Part shown: one piece after another, positions 17,701 to 26,700 of the stretch
Numbering within the stretch: position 1 is the first letter of the stretch
Layout: every line of letters starts with the position of its first letter
Source of the DNA: Deltaproteobacteria bacterium
GTDB taxonomy: Bacteria; Myxococcota_A; UBA9042; PHBI01
DNA: 64,000 bases
Reading direction: 5' to 3'
NCBI GenBank assembly: GCA_020632715.1
Contig: JACKFA010000003.1
Coordinates: 1,173,664 to 1,237,663 of the forward strand
The notes under the pieces: model-generated
The model's input: only the letters and a program-made list of their open reading frames with translations
Told to the model about the DNA's origin: nothing
Database searches by the model: none
Made by a program: the position numbers and the translations under genes

Positions 17701-20700
17701 GCCGACGACCAGCTCGCGACCCCAGAGGCCCTCTTCGTCGCGAACGGGCGCCTCTACCTGGTGGCGACCAACCACGTGAGCACGAAGTACGTCTACGCGT
17801 ACGACGGCCAGACCGTGACCGCGATGACCCGCCCGAGCGGCGCGTTCGCGGCCTCCTCGCTCGCCCTCTACGGCGGCCACGTCTTCCTGTCGGCCACGGT
17901 CCCGACCACCACCGGCACCGAGCTCTACCGCCTCGCGCAGAGCGTCGGCGTCACGACGAGCGGCGGCGGCACGCTCTCCGCGTGGGTCGACACCGATCAC
18001 GACGGCCAGTTCGGCGCCGGCGAGCGCGTGCTCACCGACGTCGCGATGACCGCGAACACCATGTCGCTCGCGCTCGACCTGCCGGCAGACGCCGTCCCCG
18101 GCCCGACCATCGCGCGCTTCCGCCTCTCGAAGTCGGCCGGCCTCGCGGCCAGCGGCGACGCCGACGACGGTGAGGTCGAGGACTACCAGGTCCTCGTCGC
18201 CGGCTGCGGCGACGGCGTGCGCCAGGCCGGCGAGGCCTGCGACGACGGTGACACGAGCGGCGGCGACGGCTGCGCGGCCGACTGCCAGCTCGTCGAGCCC
18301 GGCTTCGCCTGCCCCGACGCGGGCGGCCCCTGCGACTGCGCCGCCGGCCGCGCCGGCGCCGACTGCGCCATCACCTGCGCCGGGGGGGCCGCCACCCCCT
18401 GCAACCTCCACGGCACCTGCAGCGAGGGCACGGCAGGCGACGGCACCTGCACGAGCTGCGACCCGGGCTGGTGGGGCGCCGCCTGCGACCAGGCCGGCAC
18501 CTGCGGCGACGTCTGCCTCCAGGACGTCCTCGTCCAGGCGACGGGCGCCTGCGCCAACGTCCCCACGAGCGGCAACGCCTGCGACGACGGCAACGCCTGC
18601 ACCGTCGACGACACCTGCGGCGGCGGCACCTGCAGCGGGAGCCTCCCCGGCGAGGCCGACACCGTCTACGCGACCATCGACCTGAGCGCCGCGGCGCCAG
18701 CGCCGGCGTCGACGCCCGCCCCTCACGGCGTCGTGCTCGACGCCGACGGCAACCTATACGTCTCCGACCTCGCGAACGACCGCATCGACGTCTACGACCC
18801 CGCTGGGAGCTGGCTCCGCGGCTGGGGAGGCTATGGGACAGCGGATGGACAGCTCTACGATCCGCGGGACCTCGCCATCGACCGCGACAACGGCCTCCTC
18901 TTCGTCGCGGACTACGGCAACAACCGCGTCGACGTCTTCACGCTCGAGGGCGCGTTCGTCCGCAAGTTCACCACCGGTAACCTCCCGCGCGGCATCGACT
19001 TCCACGACGGCCTCGTCTACGTCGGCGAGCAGCTCGGTAAGCGCGTCTCGGTGTGGCAGCCGGACGGGACCTTCGTCCGCGCCATCGGCTCCGGCCCCGA
19101 CAGCGTCTACGGCGTGGCCGTCGCGGACAACGGCGACGTCTATGCGGTCTACGGCTTCTACACCCTCCGCTGGTACAGCCCGACCGGCGTCCTCCTCGGG
19201 ACCGTCGGCTCTCAGGGCACCGATCCCGGCCAGTTCGACAACCACGACGGGCTCACCTTCGACCGGGGCGGCAACCTCTGGGTGGTGGACCGCTCGAACA
19301 AGCGACTCCAGCGCCTGAGCGCCGACCTCCAGCCCGGCGGGATCTTCGCGGCGGGCCAGCTCCAGGACGCCTTCAACCTCGCCGTCGACGACGCCGGCCG
19401 CGTCTACGTCGCCGACGCCAGCGCCCACGCCATCGAGATCTTCTGGGAGCCGCTCGGCTGCTCCGACGGTCTCGACTGCACCGTCCTCGACACGTGCGTC
19501 GCCGGCGCCTGCGCCGACGTCACGCCGCGCGACTGCTCGGACGGCGACCAGTGCACGGCCGACCTCTGCAACCCGGCCGGCGGCGCCTGCGAGAACCCGC
19601 TCCGCACCTACGCCTCGAGCCAGCTCACCGAGTTCGCGACCGGCGGCACCACGGCGGCCCTCGCCGTCAGCGGCTCCCACGTCTACTTCGGCAAGACCGA
19701 CCAGATCCGCCGGAAGACCCTCGCGGGCGGCGGCAGCGCCAACTTCTCCGAGGGCTCGATGGACCCGACCGCCATGGTCATCGGCCCCGGCGGCGTCGTG
19801 TACAGCCTCCAGTCCGACGGCGTCTACCGCTACGCCCTCACCGGCCCGAACCTGCTCGGGAGCTTCGGCAGCGGTGGGCAGGACCTCGCCTTCGGCGCCG
19901 ACGGGAACCTCCGCGTCCTGACGGGCGCCGACGTCCAGACCTGGAGCGGCGACGGCGCGGCCCTCGTCGCGACCGTCACCGGCACCTGGACCAGCGGCCG
20001 CTCGCTCGCCCTCGCGCGCGGCGGCTGGCTCGTCGTCGCCACGGCGAGCGACGTCCACGTCACGGACGCCGCGGGCGCCGACGTCATGACCCTCGACGGC
20101 ACGACGGGGGCCGGCGCCTTCGCGGACCTCGTCTCGGCGCGCGTCGACAGCGCCGGTCGGCTCGTCGTCACCGAGGCCTCGGGCCGCGTCCAGCGCTTCA
20201 CCGCCGGTGGCACCTTCATCGACTCCTTCACGACGGCGAGCGCCCCGTCGGAGGCCGTCGTCGGCGCCGACGACCGCCTCTACACCGTCGAGGGCGCGAA
20301 CCTGCGCGCCTATTCGCTCCCGGTCGCCTCCTGCGAGGACGGCGACGGCTGCACCGGCGGCGACCTCTGCCTCGCCGGCACCTGCACCGGCGGCGGCCCG
20401 GCCGTCTGCGGCGACGGCCTCGCCTGCGCGAGCGGCCCCATGGCCGAGGCCTGCGACGACGGCGACACCGACGCCGGCGACGGCTGCAGCAGCACCTGCC
20501 AGGTCGAGCCCAACGCCACCTGCGACACCCCGACCTCGTGCACGACGACGTGCGGCGACTGCTCGAGCCTCCTCGCCGACGCCTTCGACGGCGCCGGCTC
20601 CGATCCCGACCCGGCCCTCTGGGTCACGCTCGAGGACCCGGCCTTCGCCCCGAACCAGGCGCAGGACGGCCAGAACGGGGACGTGGTGCAGATCGGCGGC

Positions 20701-23700
20701 GTCGTCCGCTTCTCGGACCGCGGCGTCCTCGCCTCCACCGCCGAGTACCCGCCCGCGACGTACGGCGGCGTCCACGTCACGTCCCGCTGGCGCCTCGAGG
20801 ACGGCGACCAGGCCAACGTCGGCACCCGCGCGACCCGCGATCAGGCAGGCGCCCTCGGGGCCCCGAGCTCGGCCGCGACCTGCACGGCCTGGGACGGCGA
20901 GCTCCTGCTCGCGCACCCGGGCGGCTCGCTGCTCTCGACGCCGTTCCCGTTCGCCCCCGGTGACGTCCTCCGCGTCGAGATCGAAGACGACGGCGCCACC
21001 ATCACCTGCGAGGCGACCGACGAGGCGACCGGCGCGACCGCTCGCCTGAGCGACGCCTACACCGCCGTCACCGCGGCGAGCTACGTCGTCCTCTTCAACC
21101 ACAACGGCCCGGTCAGCGCCTCCGACACCTTCACCTCGGACCTCCTCGACGTCCGCGTGACGCCCATCGGCAGCACGTGCGGCGCCTACGCCTGCGGCGG
21201 CAGCGCGTGCGGCCTCGTCGCGGTGAACGCGGGCGCCACGTGCGACGACGGCGACGGCGGCACGGTCGGCGACACCTGCGGCGACGACGGCGCCTGCAGC
21301 GTCGCGTGCGGCAACGGCGTCATCGACGCCGGCGAGGACTGCGACGACGGCACGGTCGCCGCCGGTGACGGCTGCTCCCCGGCGTGCGCCGTCGAGGCCG
21401 GTTGGCAGTGCGAGGACGACGGCAACGGCGGCTCCGTCTGCGCCGAGGAGACCGATCTCAGCGCGGGTATCGGCGTCCCGGGCTCGCCGACCTACGCGGG
21501 CGGCGACGTGACCGTGAGCATCCAGGCCCACAACGGCGGCCCGCCCCCCGAGCACGACGTGCGGATGGTGCTCACCTACGACGCGACCGCGTTCGACTTC
21601 AAGTCGGCGCCGAGCTGCACCGCGACCACGCCGGGCGAGGTCGTCTGCGACGTCGCCACGCTCCTCGCGCAGAACAACGTCTCCCGGACCGTCGTGCTCA
21701 CGCTGAAGGCGAGCTACGCGGGCGCCGGCCTCCCGACCTCGCAGCCCGTCTCGGTCACGGTCACCGGCAGCCACCCCGAGAAGCCGGCGACGCTCGCCAA
21801 CAACACGGCGTCCACCGCCATCGCGGTCACCTTCTGCGGCGACGGCGTCATCAACGCGCTCGAGCAGTGCGACCAGGGCGCCGACAACGCCGACACCCCG
21901 CTCCACTGCCGCCTCGGCGTGGCCCCCGGCACGACGCGCTGCACCCTCCCCGCCTGCGGCGACGGCATCACCGACAGCGGCGCCTACGACGACGGCACGA
22001 GCGCCATCCCGTACGCCGAGACCTGCGACGACCGGAACGCGAACGTCAACGACGACTGCCCGAGCGGCCCCGGCCAGGCCTGCAAGGTCGCGGCGTGCGG
22101 CGACGGCTTCGTGAACCTCACCATCCGCGGCGACAACCGCCCCGCGGAGGACTGCGACCTCGGCGGGGGCGCTGCGACCGGCCCCGGCTGCACGGCGTGC
22201 CGCGTCCAGCCCGGCTACACCTGCGACAAGCTCGTCTCGACGACCTGCCAGCGCGAGTGCGGCACGTTCGACGACTTCGCGACCGCACAATACGGCTGGA
22301 CCAGCCCCGATGGCGGCCCAGGAGCCTTCGCCTACGGCACCAATACCGCAGCTGCGAAGAAGGTCTGGGAGACGGGCCTCAACGCGAACCTGCCGGCGCA
22401 GGCGGTCTCGACCTCGATCTGGCGCGCCATGGCGGTGCCGTCGCTCGCCGACGGCAAGAAGCCCGAGCTCGTCGTCCACTACCGCCTCGCCGGCACGGCC
22501 GGTCAGGACTGCCTCGAGGTCTACGTCGAGACGACGCAGCCCATCGCCGGGAAGACGCCGAAGAAGACGGCCTGCACGAACACCACGTCGGCCGATCTCT
22601 TCGTCGATCTCTCGGCGTTCGCGGGGCAGCAGGTCTACGTGACGCTGCGGCTGAACGCGCAGAGCGCGGCCGCCGGGCGCTCCGGGCTCCTGATCGAGCG
22701 GGCGCTGCTCCGGAGCGACGTCGACCTCGACGGCACGCCGGACTACGCGTCGTTCCCGGCCACGAGCCAGGGCGGCTGCGCCGACGGCTGCGTCGACGCC
22801 GACGACGACGAGTACGGCGACACGACGAGCGCGCGCCTCGCGGACTGCGCCGCCGCGACCGGCGCGAAGCTCGACTGCAACGACGGCGACGGCCACATCC
22901 GCCCGGACATCGACGAGGGCTTCTACGACGGCGCCGCGGCCTGCACGGACCTGGTCGACAACAACTGCGACGGCAAGACCGACGTCGCCGACCGCTACTG
23001 CTACGAGGACTGCGGCAACTTCGTCGAGGACGGCAAGAACCTCGCGGGCGACGGCCCCGGGAACGGCCTCGTCGACTGCGCGGACCCGGCCTGCTTCGCG
23101 GACCCCTTCTGCACGACGCCGTGCCAGCGCGTCTGGAGCTTCGACACCGGCGGCGCCTGGGTCCCCGACCCGACGACCGAGACCGGCGTGTTCAAGCTCG
23201 TCGGCGGGAGCTGGACCACCGCCGGCACGAACGACGCCACGCGCCGCTTCGCGCGCCTCGATCTCACGGTGCCCTTCGGCGACCTCGCGGCGCGCGGGCC
23301 GAAGCCGGTGCTCAAGGTCACTTACAGCCTGACCGCGAACCCGGTCGGCCGCGACTACTTCGCGGTCTGCGTGAACCAGGCGAACTGCCAGGTGAACCTG
23401 CCGTCGGGGATCACCATCCTCGCCGACGGGACGCGCGCGACGACGACGGCCACGGTCGACCTCTCGCCCTACATCGGGCAGGCGAGCGTGAAGCTGACGC
23501 TGCTCTTCGACACGTTCGAGGCGTCGCAGCCCGTGAGCCCGCAGAACGTGACGCTCACCATCAACACGATCGAGCTCTCGTCGGACGTCGACGCCGACAT
23601 GAGCTACGAGGGGACGGACTACCAGGGGCGCGCCTGCGACCAGTGCTGGGACGGCGACCGCGACGGCTGGGGCGCCCTCGCGAGCCCGGACGTGACGACC

Positions 23701-26700
23701 TGCCCGGCGACGCCCGGCGGGTGTAGCCCGCTCACGAGCGACCCGGCGTGCGTCGACTGCAACGACACCTCGAGCCAGGTGTTCCCGGCGACGGGCACCG
23801 AGGTCGGCGGGCTCTGCGGCGACGGGCTCGACAACGACTGCGACGGCCTGACCGACGGCGCGGACGGCGACTGCGGCAGCGAGGACTGCGCGAACGGCGT
23901 CGACGACAACAACGACGGCGCCGTCGACTGCCTCGACCAGGGCTGCGCGGCCGATCCGGCCTGCGCCGTCTGCTACACGGGCTTCGACTTCGAGCACGTG
24001 AACCCGACGACGCTCGACGCCGCGGGCTTCGTGCCGTCGGGCGCGGCCGTCTGGGGCTGGGGGCGCGGGACGACGACCCACGTCGGCGATGGCGGCTGGT
24101 GGACGGTCGTCGAGGGCAACCTGAACGCCGCGAGCCCGGGGCCGTTCAAGGCGCAGCTCACGAAGCGCGTGACCGTGTCGCAGACGCTCCCCGAGCCGAA
24201 GGTCGAGCTCGTGTACGACCTGCGCGGCGGCGCGGGCGTGACGATCGGCGTCTGCACGGCGCCCGCGGGCGCGGGCCTCGCGCCCGGGAGCTGCGGCACG
24301 GCGAACCCGGGGAACGTGGCGTGGTCGAGCGCGACGAGCTCGCCCTCGTCCGGGACGCGGCAGAGCTTGTCGAACCTGACGTGGAACGACGGGACCTACG
24401 ACCACACCATCATCCCCATCGGGCGCGGGCAGCAGGACGTCGTCATCTTCGTCGAGTCGGCGAGCGCGTCGACGCCCGCCGTGCCGGGGCTCTTCCTGTC
24501 GGCGGTGCTCGTGCGGAGCGACATCGACCTCGACTTCGACGGCGGCGGCATCGACAACGGCTACGAGAACGTGGGCGCGACCTGCGACCACTGCGTCGAT
24601 CGCGACGCGGACGGCTACGGCGACCCGGGCTTCGACATCGCCGATCTCGCGACCTGCGACGTGCCCGACGAGGTCGACTGCGACGACTTCGCCGCCATCA
24701 CGCACCCCGGGCAGGCCGAGCTCTGCTACGGCGGCCTCGACACCTGCAACCCGGCGAACGCCGGCGCGTCGGCGGCCGACAACGACTGCGACGGGCTCGC
24801 CGACAACGCCGACCCCGACTGCTTCTCCTGCGGCGACTGCAAGATCGAGACGGGCGAGAGCTGCGACCCGCCCGGCGAGGGCTGCAGCGCCGGCTGCCAG
24901 GTGCTCGCGGGCGGGATCTACGTGACGGAGCTCCACCTCTCGCCGCTCTTCGGCAACAGCGACGAGCAGTGGATCGAGCTCTACAACGCGTCCGACACGC
25001 CGCTCGACACGATCCTCACGAACCTGACGCTCACGAACGGCGGCTCACCGGCGAAGGTGGCGTCGTTCGGCGGGGCCACGCCGTCGTGCTCGCCGCTCGT
25101 GACGGCGACCATCGATCCCGGCGAGTTCTACGTGATCGTCTTCGGCAGCGACCTCGGGAAGACCGACTTCTTCGACGTCTCGCAGATCGACGCGACCTGC
25201 ACGGGCTTCACGCTGCAGGCGGCCGGCGACGTGCTCACGGTCTCGACGGCGGGGGGCCCGCTCGACGTGGTCGACTTCGCGGGCGAGGGCTTCCGCTGCC
25301 TGCGCGACCAGCTGCGGCGCGTCTCGGGCGGCGTCACGCGCGGCCGCTCGCTCATGCTCGCGAACCACCCGACCCTCGGGACGACGGAGCTGTCGCCGGG
25401 CGTGAACGACGACGCGTCGAACTGGTGCCTCGCGGGCGCCGACCAGTTCTACTCGATCACGAACGACCACTTCGGCTCGCCGGGGGCGCCGGGCTCCTGC
25501 GCCGAGCTCGTGTGCGACGGCGTCGACGACGACTGCGACGGCGACCTCACGCAGGCCGAGATCGACGCGGACGAGGCGGCGGAGCTCACGGACACCGATC
25601 ACGACGGGCGCTGTGACGAGCGCGACTGCGAGCCGCTCATCGCCACCTGCCGCTTCGGGCCTACGTGCACCGACGACACCGATCAGGACGGCAAGGTCGA
25701 CTGCCAGGACGACTGCACGGACCTCGACGGCGACTCGTTCGGCGTCTCCGACGGGCTCGCCGGCACCTGCGGGACCTTCAACGGGCAGCCGCGCCTCGAG
25801 GCGGCGGCGTGCGACAACAACCAGAGCGTGAGCCCGGCCGAGAGCGAGAGCACCGAGGCCGCCTGCGTCGACGGCGTCGACAACAACTGCAGCGGGCTCA
25901 CGGACTGCCGCGACCCCGGGTGCACGAACCTCGGGATCTGCGTCGGCGAGACGTGCGCGAAGGCGCGCACGGTGCAGTGCGGCTACAACGCGGTCAACCA
26001 GGCGTACTCGAACGACTTCCCGGTGTGCGACCCGGGCGCGGTGCGGCCGGACAGCCCGACGGGGCAGGACGCGGTGTTCAAGTTCACGGCCCCCGCGTCG
26101 ACGCCGGTGACGTTCCGGGTCGACAACCTCGGGACCCGGCGCCACGAGATCTTCGTGACGCGGGGAGAGACGGCGTGCTCGGAGACGTCGTGCGCGGACG
26201 TGACGGCGGTCGCGAGCTCGACGTGCGCGGGCGGCGGGGAGCTGACGCTCGACGCGGTGGCGGGCGAGACGTACTTCGTGGTCGTGAAGTCGCTCGGCGC
26301 GTGCAACGTGGGGCCGACGCCGCGCTTCAACCTCGCCGTGCAGTGCGTCGAGACGTGCGCGAACGGGCAGGACGAGGACGCGGACGGGCTCATCGACTGC
26401 CTCGACCCCGACTGCGTGGGCGCGGGCGTCATCGCCCCGGATCCGGCGTGCGCGGGCGCGGACTTCGACAACGACGGGTTCGACAACCAGCTCGAGTACG
26501 AGTGCGAGCAGGTGGAGGCGGGGTCGCCGGCGCTCCGGAGCACGTTCAACGCGCCGACGGACGACCGCCTCGTCGACACCGATCACGACCAGCTCCAGAA
26601 CTGCATCGACGACGACGACGACGACGACGGCGCGTCCGACGCGGCGGAGGCGGCGGCGTGCCTCGATCCGCTCGCGAAGAACGACGCGCAGCAGCACCCG

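Noticed and set aside
18754..24936. An open frame of about 2,060 codons on the minus strand
   Set aside because: Same cause, opposite giant gene 1. No signal peptide, motif or plausible ribosome-binding site, while the plus strand encodes recognisable domains throughout.
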